Positions 36,924 to 46,639 are shown, counted from the stretch's first letter. The stretch is DNA of 64,000 nucleotides from Rubricoccus sp963708165 (GCA_963708165.1 OY970187.1:3162001-3226000), one strand, 5' to 3'. Made by a program: numbers and translations. The notes: generated by a model from the letters alone, not told the origin.

Positions 36924-37517
36924 TTACTGGAAGCGCAGCGCGCCACAGGCCACGGGCAGCGTGACCTGGTTGGGGAGCCCGGAGTCCGGGATCGTCGCAA
37001 CCGTTGCAGGCAGGTCCTCGGTCGTGCCGTGCACAACGATGGCCCAGTCCTGGAAGTCCAGGAAGCCGTCGTTGTCGACCGCGTTAGCAACGCCGCTGCG
37101 GTCGGCGGACGTGTTGTAGGTGATGGTGGTACCGCTCGGGAAGCCGTCCGCGTTGGCGTCCGCGTTCGAGATATCGTTGTCCAGCGGAAGCAGAATCGGG
37201 CCGTACTTGGGCAGGCCTTCGAGCACGTCGACGAAACCGTCGCTGTTGGCGTCGTCGCTAGCCGACGGGCACGAGGACTTCATGCCGCCGACGGCGTGGA
37301 CGTGCTGCGCGTGCAGCGTGTCGTCGAGCCCGGTCGCGTTGAGTTCCACATTGACGACGCCGCCGTCGTTGTCGACAGTGATGAAGACATCACCGGAGAC
37401 GCCGGAGTCGTTGAGCGCGCTGAGGTCGGCGACGAAGGTTCGTGTCTGAGAGCCGTTGTCGCAGGCTGCAAAGACGACAGCGAGAAGCGTGAGGGCGGAG
37501 ATACGCAGGATGCGCAT
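36924..37517 (-). CDS. Lipoprotein with EF-hand-like calcium loops
   Basis: The 197-residue lipoprotein has a signal ending VFAAC. It contains acidic loops of EF-hand or dockerin type: DANSDGFVDVLE fits the D-x-N/D-x-D-G-x-x-D-x-x-E pattern, and DANADGFPSG and VDNDGFLDF are similar. A stretch THHAQ-like (LHAQHVHAVGG) is His-rich. The family is not recognised; a calcium-binding surface protein is an inference. A terminator lies about 35 bp beyond the stop. Confidence 0.7.
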   Translation of the reverse strand: MRILRISALTLLAVVFAACDNGSQTRTFVADLSALNDSGVSGDVFITVDNDGGVVNVELNATGLDDTLHAQHVHAVGGMKSSCPSASDDANSDGFVDVLEGLPKYGPILLPLDNDISNADANADGFPSGTTITYNTSADRSGVANAVDNDGFLDFQDWAIVVHGTTEDLPATVATIPDSGLPNQVTLPVACGALRFQ

Positions 37518-37703
37518 GGACGTAGGGAGGTGGTGGGCGAAGGAGACGAACGATAGCCGCGCGGTGGTATCGGCAGTTCTGAGGATTGCCTGAAGAGGGC
37601 CTGTAGAGTGCGTGTGGAACGCCGCCAGAGGCTTCTCGTCCTCTGGCGTCCTGCCTCTGGCGCCGGTCGCACCCTCAGCCTCTGGCGCCCCGACTCCCTC
37701 GCG

Positions 37704-38393
37704 ATGTACATCCTCTACCTCGACGCCTACTTCCTCGGCGACCCGCTCTTTCTCACCGGCCTCGCCCGCGACCTCCGCGCGCGGCACGACGCGGGCGGCG
37801 ACGGCCTCGTGATCGTGCACGGCACCGGCGAAGCCGCCGAGCGGGCGCTCGAAGCCTCTGGCGCCGTCGTGAGCCGCCGAGAGGGCGTGCTCGACCTGCC
37901 CACGCCCCAGGCCGCGGCTCTCGCCGAGCGCGCCGCGCGCGACCTCAACCGCCAGATCGTCCACGAGCTGTCCGACGCCGGCGTCCACGCCGTGCGCGTG
38001 ATGGGCCTGGACCGCGGCCTCGTGCGCGCCGACGGCTCGGTTGGGCGCGCGTCGTGGCTGGCCGATCTGTGCCGCCAGAGGGCCGTTCCGGTCGTGCTCT
38101 CGATCACTCACGGAGAGGCCTCTGGCGGCGACAACGAGCTCCGCGAGGTCGATCCGGGCGCCCTGAGCAGGGCTCTGGCAGAAAAACTAGATGCCGAGGC
38201 GATTCTCGTTCTCGGGCAACCGCCAGAGGCCGACGAGGGGGCTTTGGGCGGGGTGGAGGCGGCCCGAGTACCCGATGCCAACGTCTTGCGCCGCATGGGG
38301 TTGGAAGGTGCTCCTGTGATCGCGATACGGCGATCTGCACTGCGGCAACCGGGGCACCCGAAGGGTCTTCAGATCACGAGCGTGAGCACCTGA
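37704..38393 (+). CDS. Conserved hypothetical protein, possible amino-acid-kinase-like fold
   Basis: The 229-residue protein starts at the ATG at 37704. It reads as a single alpha/beta domain: YILYLDAYFLGDPLFLTGLA, LVIVHGTGEAAERALEASG, HAVRVMGLDRGLV, VPVVLSITHGEASGG, ALAEKLDAEAILVL. The GTGE turn and alternating strands recall amino-acid kinases such as ArgB, but no catalytic motif is clear. It is divergent from the lipoprotein gene. Confidence 0.7.
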   Translation: MYILYLDAYFLGDPLFLTGLARDLRARHDAGGDGLVIVHGTGEAAERALEASGAVVSRREGVLDLPTPQAAALAERAARDLNRQIVHELSDAGVHAVRVMGLDRGLVRADGSVGRASWLADLCRQRAVPVVLSITHGEASGGDNELREVDPGALSRALAEKLDAEAILVLGQPPEADEGALGGVEAARVPDANVLRRMGLEGAPVIAIRRSALRQPGHPKGLQITSVST

Positions 38394-38427
38394 CCCGGCC
38401 CTACGTGTCAGAAAAGGCGGTTTCGCG

Positions 38428-38457
38428 TTGAACCAAAGTGGCCTCTGGGTTAAGTTC
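38428..38457 (+). promoter_or_regulatory. Possible Bacteroidota-type promoter for the histone-like gene
   Basis: TTG (38428-38430) and TAAGTTC (38451-38457) are 20 bp apart, close to the TTTG/TAnnTTTG pattern of Bacteroidota promoters. They lie about 80 bp before the histone-like gene. The match is weak. Confidence 0.3.
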
Positions 38458-38534
38458 AGGGCACATCCGCCGGGGCTTCCCTGACCTTCAGAACCTCGCG
38501 GCCCCTCTTTCCCACACCCTACCCCAGCGCCACC

Positions 38535-38714
38535 ATGGCTAACCACTTCAACGACCTCAAGGAGATGATCGAGAGCTCCGAGGACGACTTCAAGAAGTTC
38601 TACGACAAGGGCAACAAGGCTGCCGGCACCCGCATCCGCAAAGCGATGCAGGACCTCAAGGCCAAAGCCCAGGACATCCGCATCGACGTCCAGGACAAGA
38701 AGAACGACGCGTAA
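38535..38714 (+). CDS. Histone H1-like (Hc1-type) small nucleoid protein
   Basis: The 59-residue protein reads MANHFNDLKEMIESSEDDFK, then KKFYDKGNKAAGTRIRKAMQ and a Lys-rich end. The GNKAAGTRIRKAMQDLK stretch is the hallmark of Bacteroidota Hc1-like proteins, abundant helical DNA-binding proteins. The gene is short and carries no motif copy. A strong terminator follows, and its base composition looks like a highly expressed gene (Lys codons nearly all AAG). Confidence 0.9.
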   Translation: MANHFNDLKEMIESSEDDFKKFYDKGNKAAGTRIRKAMQDLKAKAQDIRIDVQDKKNDA

Positions 38715-38741
38715 CCGCGTTCGCTTCTGCGCTCTGCGCTG

Positions 38742-38772
38742 CGGCCGCACCTGTTCGGGTGCGGCCGTTTTT
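38742..38772 (+). terminator. Intrinsic terminator of the histone-like gene
   Basis: Arms 38742-38751 and 38758-38767 form a perfect 10-bp GC stem with a 6-base loop, followed by TTTTT. This is the clearest rho-independent terminator in the window. Confidence 0.92.
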
Positions 38773-38805
38773 CGTGCCCCGTCCCTGGCACATCCCCGAC
38801 GTACT

Positions 38806-39696
38806 GTGACTCGTTTCTTCGCTTTCGCATTTCTCCTCGCTTCGGCCTCTGCCGCAGCACAGCCGAGCGCCCCCGACACGCTCGAAGCCTCCGACGGCTG
38901 GCTTTCCACGCTCGACCTGCAGTTTGCGGGCTCCCAGGCTCAGTACAGCAACTGGCAGGAGGGAGGCATCGACGCTATCGCGTTCTCGGCACGCACCGAG
39001 GGCATTTTCTACCGCGTCGGCGGCGGCATTCGCCAGGCTCACGAGGTGCGCCTCTCGCTCGGCTTGCTCAAGCAAGACACGCTCGGCTTCCGCAAGTCCG
39101 ATGACCTCGCGCGGTACGCATATGGACTGGAAATCGAGACGGGCGGACCGTTTCGGCCTTCGCTCTCACTCGCTGCGCGCACCCAGTTCATTCCGGGTTT
39201 CGACTATTCGCCAGAGGCCGGAGCGTACCCGGATTTGCCTCGCGAAGCCGAAGGGCGCGTCAAGGTGGCCGATGCGTTCGCGCCGCTCGTGCTCTCGCAA
39301 TCGGCGGGTGTCGTGTACGACCCCGGAAGCGGTTTCACGGCGCGCGTCGGCCTCGGCCTCAAGGAAACCTACGTCGGCATCGAGAGGCTTCGACCCGTCT
39401 ACGGCAACGAACTGGACACGCCACTGCGCATCCAGGCCGGTCTCGACTCCGAGCTTCGCTACCGCCGCGAGGTGTTCGAGAACGTGACGCTGTCGAGCAG
39501 GCTTCTGGCGTTCCAGGCCTTTAACCAGATCGGCAACGAGGCGCCGGACCTGCTGTTCGAGAACCGCCTGTCGATGAAGGTCAACTCGTTTCTCAACGTC
39601 ACGCTGGACGCCGCGGCGCTCTACGACCGCGACGTGACCGAGGACGTGCAACTGCGGCAGTCGCTGGCCGTCGGCGTCGCGTTCTCGCTGCTCTAG
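38806..39696 (+). CDS. DUF3078 domain protein (outer-membrane beta-barrel-like)
   Basis: The 296-residue protein starts at a GTG and has a signal peptide (cleavage near ASAAAQ). The DUF3078 pattern is seen in WLSTLDLQFAGSQAQYSNWQEGG, HEVRLSLGLLKQDTLGFRKSDD, and a series of beta strands ending VGVAFSLL. Members are Bacteroidota outer-membrane proteins of unknown role. Start spacing to the histone terminator is about 35 bp, so it is a separate unit. Confidence 0.88.
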   Translation: MTRFFAFAFLLASASAAAQPSAPDTLEASDGWLSTLDLQFAGSQAQYSNWQEGGIDAIAFSARTEGIFYRVGGGIRQAHEVRLSLGLLKQDTLGFRKSDDLARYAYGLEIETGGPFRPSLSLAARTQFIPGFDYSPEAGAYPDLPREAEGRVKVADAFAPLVLSQSAGVVYDPGSGFTARVGLGLKETYVGIERLRPVYGNELDTPLRIQAGLDSELRYRREVFENVTLSSRLLAFQAFNQIGNEAPDLLFENRLSMKVNSFLNVTLDAAALYDRDVTEDVQLRQSLAVGVAFSLL

Positions 39697-39697
39697 C

Positions 39698-42007
39698 GTG
39701 AAACACGGGATCGCCTCTGGCGAGACTCCGCCGTCCGCCTCTGGCGCCAGAGGCGTCGGGTGGGCCGCCAGAGGCTGGCTGCGGCCTGCGCTGGCGTACG
39801 CGGTGGTCGGGCTGGCGCTGTGGCCGCTGCCCGTCTTTGGGATTCTGCACGCCGAGGCGTCGGCGATCCTTGCCGCGACGGCGTTCTTCGTCGCCGGGTG
39901 GAGCGGCATCGCCGCCTTCGCCAGAGGCGAGACGCTGGCACGCGCCGCACGCCGACACGTGGCGTTGCTCGCGGTGCCGCTGGCGATGCTGACGGTCACG
40001 CTGCTCTGGCGGCCCAACTGCGGCTACGCGCTCGGCCTGGGCCTGTTCGCGACCTTCGTGCCGCCGAGTGCCCTTCTCGGCCTCGCCGTGGCCGACGTGC
40101 TGGGCGCCTTCGGCGTGCGCCGCCAGAGGCTCTGGCTGACGCTGGGCGGCGTCGCCGCGATGCTCGTCCCGACCGTGCTGGTGCTCAAGCTCAACCCGCA
40201 GTTGTTCGTCTACAACGTGATCTACGGCGGCGTGCTCGGGCCGATCTACGACGCCGAGCTGGCGCTGCGTCCGGGGCTGGCAGCGCACCGCGCCGTTGCC
40301 GTCCTGTGGGTGGTCGCTGCGATCCTGCTCGCGCGGTGGAGGCGGGGAGAGGCCGCGGCGTGGGCGCCTCTGGCGCTGGGCTCCCTGCTCGCGATCAGCT
40401 ACGCGTCCAGCACGGCGCTCGGTTTCACGCAGAGCGAAGCGGGCCTGCGCCGCGCGTTGCCCGCGCGGATGGAGGCGGGCGCTGCGGTCCTCCACTACGA
40501 CCCCGCGGCGATGCCTCTGGCGCGCGCGCGCGCGATTGCGGACGAGGCCGAGTACCGAGCGGCGCAGATCGAAGCCGTCTTAGGAGCGGCGCCAGAGGAC
40601 ACCGTCCACGTATACCTCTACCCGGACGAGGACGCCAAGGCCGCACTCATCGGCTCGCGCCAGACGAGCGTGGTCCCGGTCTGGCTGCGCACGCCGCAGG
40701 TTCACCTGCTCGCGGATCGCGCCGACGGCGACCTGGGGCACGAGATGGTGCACGTCGCCGCGCGCGAGTTCGCGAGTCCTATCACTGGCGCGACGTGGAA
40801 GATCGGGTTGGTCGAGGGCCTGGCCGTCGCGCTGGAGCCAGCCGAAGGCCTGCCGACGCCCGAGCAGCAGGTCGTCGCGTCGCTCTCGCTTCCGCCAGAG
40901 GCGGGCGGCATCGCCGACCCCGCGGCGGCGGTCGAGGGCGCGATGGACCCGCTGGGCTTCTGGGGCGGCCGCGCCGGAGCCGCCTATTCCACGACGGGCG
41001 CGTTCGTGACGTGGCTTCTGGCGGAGCGCGGCGCCGCGCCCATCCGCGAGGTCTACCGCGGCGCCTCGTGGCAAGATGCCTACGGCGAGCCTCTGGCGAC
41101 ACTCACCGCGCGATGGGCGGCGCACCTGGACACGCTGCAGACCTCGCCAGAGGCTGTCGCGTATGCGACGTGGCGTTTCGGGCAGCCGTCGCTGTTCGAG
41201 GTGGCGTGCCCGCACCACGTGCCGCGGTGGCGCCGCTATGCCCGCGACGGTGCCGAGGCCTGGGAGCGCGGCGACCTCGCCGCTGCGCTCGTCGCGTGGG
41301 AAGCGAGCGCGCGCTCTCCGTTTTCGGACAGCACCGCTGCCGTTCTCGCTCGCGCCCCGCTCGAAACCGCGCGGATGCTCTCGCCCGAGCCTCTGGCGGC
41401 GCAGGCCAGCGCCGAGCGCCTGGGCGCTCTCGTCGCCCGCGACACGCTCGCTCTCGCGCCGCTGCGTCTCGCGCACGCCCGCGCGCTCCGCCTGGCGCCA
41501 GAGGCCTCTGGCGAGCAGGCCTCTGGCGGGCAGGCCTCTGGCGATACGTCGGTGTCCGGCCGCGCCTTCGCGGCCGCCATCGACGCAGTGCCGCCCTACA
41601 GCGTCCGCGCGCGCGCACTCACCGCGCTCGAAGCGCGCCTCTCGCCAGAGGCTCTGCGCACGCTCTTGCTGCCGCGCGCCGACTCGCTCGCCTCCGTCCG
41701 CGCCGCCGACGCGCTGGCCGCCTCTGGCGACGCAGGGCTGGTCTTCGCCGCCCTGCTCCGCGCCGACGCGGGCGACGCCAGAGGCGCCTGGGTTGCGTTT
41801 GCTGACGTATCGGACAGCCTCGCTCAGGACCCGCCTCTGGCGCTGACAGGCGCACGGTTGGCCTACGCCGCGGGAAACCTGAGGGCCGCTGCACGCCTCG
41901 CCGAGACGGCTTCGCGCGGCTTCGCCGCCCGCTCCCAAACCGACGCGCAGCGCGTGGCCGACGACCTCTCGGCTCGCGTGCGATGGAGACGCCGAACGGC
42001 CCGGTAG
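39698..42007 (+). CDS. Membrane protein with HExxH (gluzincin-like) peptidase domain
   Basis: The 769-residue protein starts at a GTG one base after the DUF3078 stop. The first 250 residues hold about seven membrane segments. The middle has a periplasmic or extracellular domain with DLGHEMVHVAAREF (HEMVH at 348-352) and downstream GLVEGLAVALEP, in which E may be the third zinc ligand as in gluzincins. The C-terminal 350 residues are helical and rich in Ala and Arg, like TPR or HEAT repeats. A run EASGEQASGGQASGD is encoded by tandem motif copies. Function unknown; a membrane protease is an inference. Confidence 0.8.
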   Translation: MKHGIASGETPPSASGARGVGWAARGWLRPALAYAVVGLALWPLPVFGILHAEASAILAATAFFVAGWSGIAAFARGETLARAARRHVALLAVPLAMLTVTLLWRPNCGYALGLGLFATFVPPSALLGLAVADVLGAFGVRRQRLWLTLGGVAAMLVPTVLVLKLNPQLFVYNVIYGGVLGPIYDAELALRPGLAAHRAVAVLWVVAAILLARWRRGEAAAWAPLALGSLLAISYASSTALGFTQSEAGLRRALPARMEAGAAVLHYDPAAMPLARARAIADEAEYRAAQIEAVLGAAPEDTVHVYLYPDEDAKAALIGSRQTSVVPVWLRTPQVHLLADRADGDLGHEMVHVAAREFASPITGATWKIGLVEGLAVALEPAEGLPTPEQQVVASLSLPPEAGGIADPAAAVEGAMDPLGFWGGRAGAAYSTTGAFVTWLLAERGAAPIREVYRGASWQDAYGEPLATLTARWAAHLDTLQTSPEAVAYATWRFGQPSLFEVACPHHVPRWRRYARDGAEAWERGDLAAALVAWEASARSPFSDSTAAVLARAPLETARMLSPEPLAAQASAERLGALVARDTLALAPLRLAHARALRLAPEASGEQASGGQASGDTSVSGRAFAAAIDAVPPYSVRARALTALEARLSPEALRTLLLPRADSLASVRAADALAASGDAGLVFAALLRADAGDARGAWVAFADVSDSLAQDPPLALTGARLAYAAGNLRAAARLAETASRGFAARSQTDAQRVADDLSARVRWRRRTAR

Positions 42008-42036
42008 AAAGCCGCAGTCTCTTCTATCTTCACCGC

Positions 42037-43308
42037 ATGATCTCACGTGTGTTCGCCGCGCTCGGCCTCGTCGTTTTGCTCGCCGCCTGCTCCGCACCCG
42101 AGGGGCTCGTCGGTGGGGCGCCAGAGGCGGACCCCACAGTGCCCGTCAGCACCGACGCCCGCGTGGGCACGCTGCAACTCTACCAGAGCGGCAACGAGGT
42201 CTCGCTGCCCATCCTCTCGCTCCGCCGCCCCGGCACGCTCACGCTGGAGTTCGACTTGCTCGACGACCGCGGCCCGCGCGCGCTGGAGGTCGAGTTTCGC
42301 CGCGTCAACCGCAACGGCGGCACAGACCTCCTGCCGACCGAATACCTCACCGGCTTCGACCGCGACGACATTCTCGACGCCGAGTCCTCTGGCGCGACGG
42401 GCGTGCCGTACACGCACTTCAGCTACAGCTTTCCCAACGCGGGCGTCGGGTTCAAGCTGGGCGGCGAGTACGCGCTGCGCGTACGCGAGTTGGGCGGTGC
42501 GGCGCTGTTCGAGCTTCCGTTTTTCGTCTCCGAAGACCTCGTGCAGACCGAACTCCTGCTCGGCACGCGGCTCGCCGAAACCGGCGCCATCGGCAACGCC
42601 ATCCAGCCGTCGGCGCGGCTCACGCCGCAGGGGCCTCTGGCGCGCGAAGACGCCTTCCGCTTTACGGTCTGCTTTGCGCGCAACGGTGATCTCGGTGCGC
42701 TTCGCTGCGCGCCCGAGCCCAGCCTCGCCGAGCAGGCCATCTACGGGTTTTATCTCCCGCGAGACGAGGCCTTCCCGCCGGCCGAGCCGCTCTACCAACT
42801 CGACCTCGGCGCCCTCACCATCAGCCAGGACATTCGCGAACTCGACGTCGGCACGATCCCGCCAGAGGCCACGCTCGAAGTCGATCAGGCCGCCTTTGGC
42901 GGAGAGTTTCTAGACCCCACGCTCTTCGCCTCGGCCCAGATCGACGGCGCCTTCCGCGACGCGGGTCGCCCGGATACCGACGCGGACTACGTGCAGACGC
43001 TGTTCCGCTACGAGCCGCAGACGCGGCGCCCCGTTACGGGCTCGGTCTACCTCACCGGTGCCTTCGCCAGAGGCGCCTCGCGCGAACGCCGCCGCATGAC
43101 CTGGATGCCCGAGGCCAACCACTACGAGGCCACCTTCGTCGTCAAGCAGGGCCTGTACGCCTATGGCTACGAGACGCCGAGCGCCACGCCCAGCCAGAGG
43201 CCCGTCGCGCTCGGCCAGCCGACCGTGTTCACCGCCTTCGTCTTTTTCGACGACCTCACGCTCTTCTCCCAGCGCCTCGTCGGCGTGGAGAGCGTCGTCG
43301 CCCGCTGA
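42037..43308 (+). CDS. DUF5103 (type IX secretion plug-type) lipoprotein
   Basis: The 423-residue lipoprotein starts at the ATG at 42037 with a signal ending LLAAC. The body is beta-rich and has family-type stretches: RALEVEFRRVNRNGGTDLLP, SYSFPNAGVGFKLGGEYAL, ELPFFVSED, and VYLTGAFARGASRERRRM. DUF5103 contains the T9SS plug protein that closes the SprA pore when idle. This fits the sorting domains seen on other proteins in the window. Confidence 0.85.
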   Translation: MISRVFAALGLVVLLAACSAPEGLVGGAPEADPTVPVSTDARVGTLQLYQSGNEVSLPILSLRRPGTLTLEFDLLDDRGPRALEVEFRRVNRNGGTDLLPTEYLTGFDRDDILDAESSGATGVPYTHFSYSFPNAGVGFKLGGEYALRVRELGGAALFELPFFVSEDLVQTELLLGTRLAETGAIGNAIQPSARLTPQGPLAREDAFRFTVCFARNGDLGALRCAPEPSLAEQAIYGFYLPRDEAFPPAEPLYQLDLGALTISQDIRELDVGTIPPEATLEVDQAAFGGEFLDPTLFASAQIDGAFRDAGRPDTDADYVQTLFRYEPQTRRPVTGSVYLTGAFARGASRERRRMTWMPEANHYEATFVVKQGLYAYGYETPSATPSQRPVALGQPTVFTAFVFFDDLTLFSQRLVGVESVVAR

Positions 43309-43309
43309 T

Positions 43310-44096
43310 ATGAACCGCTTGCTGCTGCTCCTGCCTCTGGCGATTGCCGCCTGCTCTGCGCCCCAGCCGTCGGAGCCCATTCTCGTGGACCGCGTGACGA
43401 CGCCAGAGGCGGGCGTGTCGACGTGGCGTCCTCGCGCCAGAACGCCTCGTCATCGAAGGCAGCGCCGCATGGATTCCCACGACCGTCGGCGAGGTGATGC
43501 AGCGCCGCGCCGTGACCGACGCCGAGCGCGCACGCGCCGAGCGCACGCTGGCCTCTGGCGCGTACCTGGGAGACGCCACACAGATGATGCGCCTCACGCC
43601 CGCCGGTGTGACCAGCGGCTCGTTTCTCTCCGGCGCGGCCTATCTCACGAACGCGTTCTCGCCAGAGGCAGCGCCCGGCCCGTTCGGCCTGTCGGTCACG
43701 TTCGACCTCAGCGGAAGCGAGGGCGCGAGCGCAGGCCTGACGCTCGAACTCCGTGATCCCAGCGCACAGCCCACAGGCTCTATCGGGCAACTGCTCGTCA
43801 CGCTGCTCGACCCCAGTGTGGGCGGCTCGGCGCAGCTCACCGTGAGCACGCGCGAAGCCGGCGGCGACTTCGAACCCGTCGCGAGCGTGCCTCTGGCGGC
43901 GCGCGACTGGCGCGGCGCGCACCGGCTGGAACTAGCCTATACGCCCGGCCAACTCGTCGTCTACCTCGACGGCGAGCCTCTGGCGACGGCTCCGGTCCGC
44001 CTGAGCCGCCCCGCCGGCCCGGTGTACGTCGGCGCGTTTGCGAGCGTCCCAACGATGGGCGTCTCGATTGTAGACTGGAGTTTCTCTTCCCGTTGA
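43310..44096 (+). pseudogene. Lipoprotein with LamG/concanavalin-like domain, frameshift near 43430
   Basis: The start at 43310 overlaps the end of the DUF5103 gene closely. A signal ending AIAAC leads into TTPEAGVSTWRP, where the frame breaks. Reading resumes in another frame with LAPERLVIEGSAAWIPTTVG and a beta-sandwich domain (GPFGLSVTFDLSGSEGASAG, LELAYTPGQLVVYLDGEPLA) typical of LamG/concanavalin-like lectins. The stop at 44096 is close to the next gene. Confidence 0.72.
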
Positions 44097-44116
44097 CCTC
44101 AACCACCACCCTACCG

Positions 44117-46588
44117 ATGATGCTTCGCTTCGCACCGGCCCTCGCGGCCGCTCTCCTCTTCGCCGGTTGTTCGGGCTCTGCGCCCGTCACGCCAGAGGCT
44201 CCCAAGACGCCACCCAAAACCGAGAGCAAGGACGACATGAAGTCTTTTGCTGAGGTCACCAAAGATGCTGAGACCGACGAAGGCCTCATCACGCTCCACC
44301 TCATGGACGACGGCGAGAAGATTCTCGGCGAGATCCCAGACGAGCTCTTCGGCAAGGAAATCCTCGTCGTGAGTCGCATCGCGCGGACGGCCGAGGGGTT
44401 CGCCTATGGCGGCACCAAGGTCAACACGCAGGCGGTCCGCTTTGACCGCGTCGGCAATGATGCGCTCCTGCGGACGGTCCGCTACTCCGTCGTGGCGGAG
44501 AACAGTCTGCCCATCGCGCAGGCGGTGCGCAACAGCACGTTCGAGCCCATCATCGCGCGCCTGGAAGGCATGGCGGTCCGCAAGGACACGTCCGTCGTGG
44601 TCGACATGACGGCGCTGTTCACGACCGACGTGCCGGTCTTCGGCCTGCCCTCGCAGGCGCGCGAGCAGTACAAGGTGCGCACGCTGGACAAGGACCGCTC
44701 CTACATCGTGCGCTCCAGCGCCTACCCGGAGAACATCGAGATTCGCACCGTGCTGACCTACGTCGCCTCGGAGCCGCCCACGAACTCCTCGACAGGCACG
44801 CTGTCCGTGGAGATGGCGCACTCGTTTGTATCCCTTCCCGAAGACCCGATGCGGCCCCGCCGCTACGACCCACGCGTGGGCTTCTTTTCCATCTCGCAGA
44901 CCGACTACGGCCTGCCCACGCAGCGCGCCGAAGAGCGCCGCTACGTCACGCGCTGGCGCCTGGTCCCCAAGGACATCGACGCCTACGCCAGAGGCGAGTT
45001 GGTCGAGCCCGAGAAGCAGATCGTCTACTACATCGACCCGGCCACGCCGGACGTGTGGGCGCCGTACCTCAAGCAGGGCGTGGACGACTGGAACAAGGCG
45101 TTTGAGGCCGCCGGTTTCAAAAACGCCATCCGCGCCGCCGACGCGCCGACGCCAGAGGAGGACCCGGACTGGAGCCCCGAGGACGCGCGCTACAGCACGA
45201 TCCGGTACTTCGCGAGCGACATCCAGAACGCCTACGGCCCGCACGTCCACGATCCCCGCACGGGCGAGATCCTGGAGTCGGACATCGGCTGGTATCACAA
45301 CGTGATGAACCTGCTTCGCAACTGGTTCTTCGTGCAGACCGCCGCCATCAACCCAGACGCCAGAGGCCTCCAGTTCGATGACGCCGTGATGGGCCGCCTG
45401 GTGCGGTTTGTGAGCGCGCACGAAGTCGGCCACACGCTGGGCTTCCCACACAACTTCATCTCGTCCAACGCCTACCCCGTCGACAGCCTCCGCAGCCCGA
45501 CGTTTACCGCCAACCGCGGGACGGCGCCGAGCATCATGGACTACGCGCGCTTCAACTACGTCGCGCAGCCCGAGGATGGCGTGACGACGCTCATGCCCGA
45601 TGTGGGCGAGTACGACAAGTGGGTCACCAACTGGGGCTACCGCTACTTCCCGAACGCCTCTGGCGAAGCCGAGGAGCGCACCATGCTCCAGGCGATGACG
45701 AAGGAAGCGCTCAAGGACCCGGTTAACCGCTACGGCGCCCAGGGCGCGATTCTGGACCCGCGGGCACAGTCCGAGGACTTGGGTGACGATGCGGTCTACG
45801 CCTCGCAGCTCGGTCTGGCGAACCTGAAGCGTACCGTCCCGATGCTGCTCACGTGGGCGACCGAGGACGGCGAGGACTACTCCGGCCTGACCGAGGTCTA
45901 CGGCAACATCGCCGGGCAGTGGAACCGCTACTTGGGCCACGTCGCCAACAATGTGGGCGGCGTCTACGCCGACACGAAGTACAGCGGCGACGACGGCGTG
46001 GTGTACAGCGTCGTGCCTGCGGACAAGCAGCGCGAGGCGGTGCAGTTCATCATCGAGGAAGGCTTGCAGCGGCCCGACTGGCTGCTCAACCGCGACGTGC
46101 TCGCGCTCATCGAGCCTGCCGGCGCTGCGCGCCGCGTGCTCGGTCTGCAAGAGGGCGTCGTCGGCCGTCTGCTGAGCTTCCAGCGCCTCTCGCGCATGGA
46201 AGAGCAGCTCTGGACCGACCCCAGCGCGTACGCGCCGATGGAGCTCATGGCTGACCTCCGCGCCGGTGTATGGACCGAGCTGGCCTCTGGCGCCGACATC
46301 GACGCCACGCGCCGCGCGCTTCAGCGCGCGCACGTGGAAGCGCTCGAAGGCCTGCTCATGGTCGACGAGTCGCGCGCGACCTCCATCCCCGGAGGTGGCA
46401 GCTTCAACACGCTGCCCGGTGCCCGCTCGGACGTTCGCGCTCTCGCCAGAGGCGAGCTCATGACGGTCCGCGAGACGGCCTCTGGCGCGCTGCGCCGGTA
46501 CCGCACCGACCGCATGGGACGGCTGCACCTCGAAGACATCATCGCGCGCGTGGACGACGCGCTCGATCCCGACAACAACGAGGGATAA
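44117..46588 (+). CDS. Large zinc-dependent metalloprotease lipoprotein (DUF5117/DUF4953 type)
   Basis: The 823-residue lipoprotein starts at the first of two ATG codons (signal ending LLFAGC). The N-terminal part is the DUF5117 region (LFGKEILVVSRIARTAEGFAYGG). The catalytic part has AHEVGHTLGFPHNFISSN, a metzincin-like HExxHxxGxxH site at 435-446, and the downstream SIMDYARFNYVAQPEDG turn. The C-terminal part matches DUF4953. Such proteins are abundant in Bacteroidota and are probably surface or periplasmic proteases. Motif copies are rare in the first 800 bp. Confidence 0.93.
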   Translation: MMLRFAPALAAALLFAGCSGSAPVTPEAPKTPPKTESKDDMKSFAEVTKDAETDEGLITLHLMDDGEKILGEIPDELFGKEILVVSRIARTAEGFAYGGTKVNTQAVRFDRVGNDALLRTVRYSVVAENSLPIAQAVRNSTFEPIIARLEGMAVRKDTSVVVDMTALFTTDVPVFGLPSQAREQYKVRTLDKDRSYIVRSSAYPENIEIRTVLTYVASEPPTNSSTGTLSVEMAHSFVSLPEDPMRPRRYDPRVGFFSISQTDYGLPTQRAEERRYVTRWRLVPKDIDAYARGELVEPEKQIVYYIDPATPDVWAPYLKQGVDDWNKAFEAAGFKNAIRAADAPTPEEDPDWSPEDARYSTIRYFASDIQNAYGPHVHDPRTGEILESDIGWYHNVMNLLRNWFFVQTAAINPDARGLQFDDAVMGRLVRFVSAHEVGHTLGFPHNFISSNAYPVDSLRSPTFTANRGTAPSIMDYARFNYVAQPEDGVTTLMPDVGEYDKWVTNWGYRYFPNASGEAEERTMLQAMTKEALKDPVNRYGAQGAILDPRAQSEDLGDDAVYASQLGLANLKRTVPMLLTWATEDGEDYSGLTEVYGNIAGQWNRYLGHVANNVGGVYADTKYSGDDGVVYSVVPADKQREAVQFIIEEGLQRPDWLLNRDVLALIEPAGAARRVLGLQEGVVGRLLSFQRLSRMEEQLWTDPSAYAPMELMADLRAGVWTELASGADIDATRRALQRAHVEALEGLLMVDESRATSIPGGGSFNTLPGARSDVRALARGELMTVRETASGALRRYRTDRMGRLHLEDIIARVDDALDPDNNEG

Positions 46589-46609
46589 GCACCGCTCGGT
46601 AGATCGCGG

Positions 46610-46639
46610 ACGCTGGGGAGACTTCGGTCTCTCCAGCGT
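46610..46639 (+). terminator. Terminator hairpin after the metalloprotease gene
   Basis: Arms 46610-46622 and 46627-46639 pair over 13 bp with one G-T pair and a TTCG loop. A short T-rich stretch follows. It lies about 20 bp after the stop codon. Confidence 0.8.
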
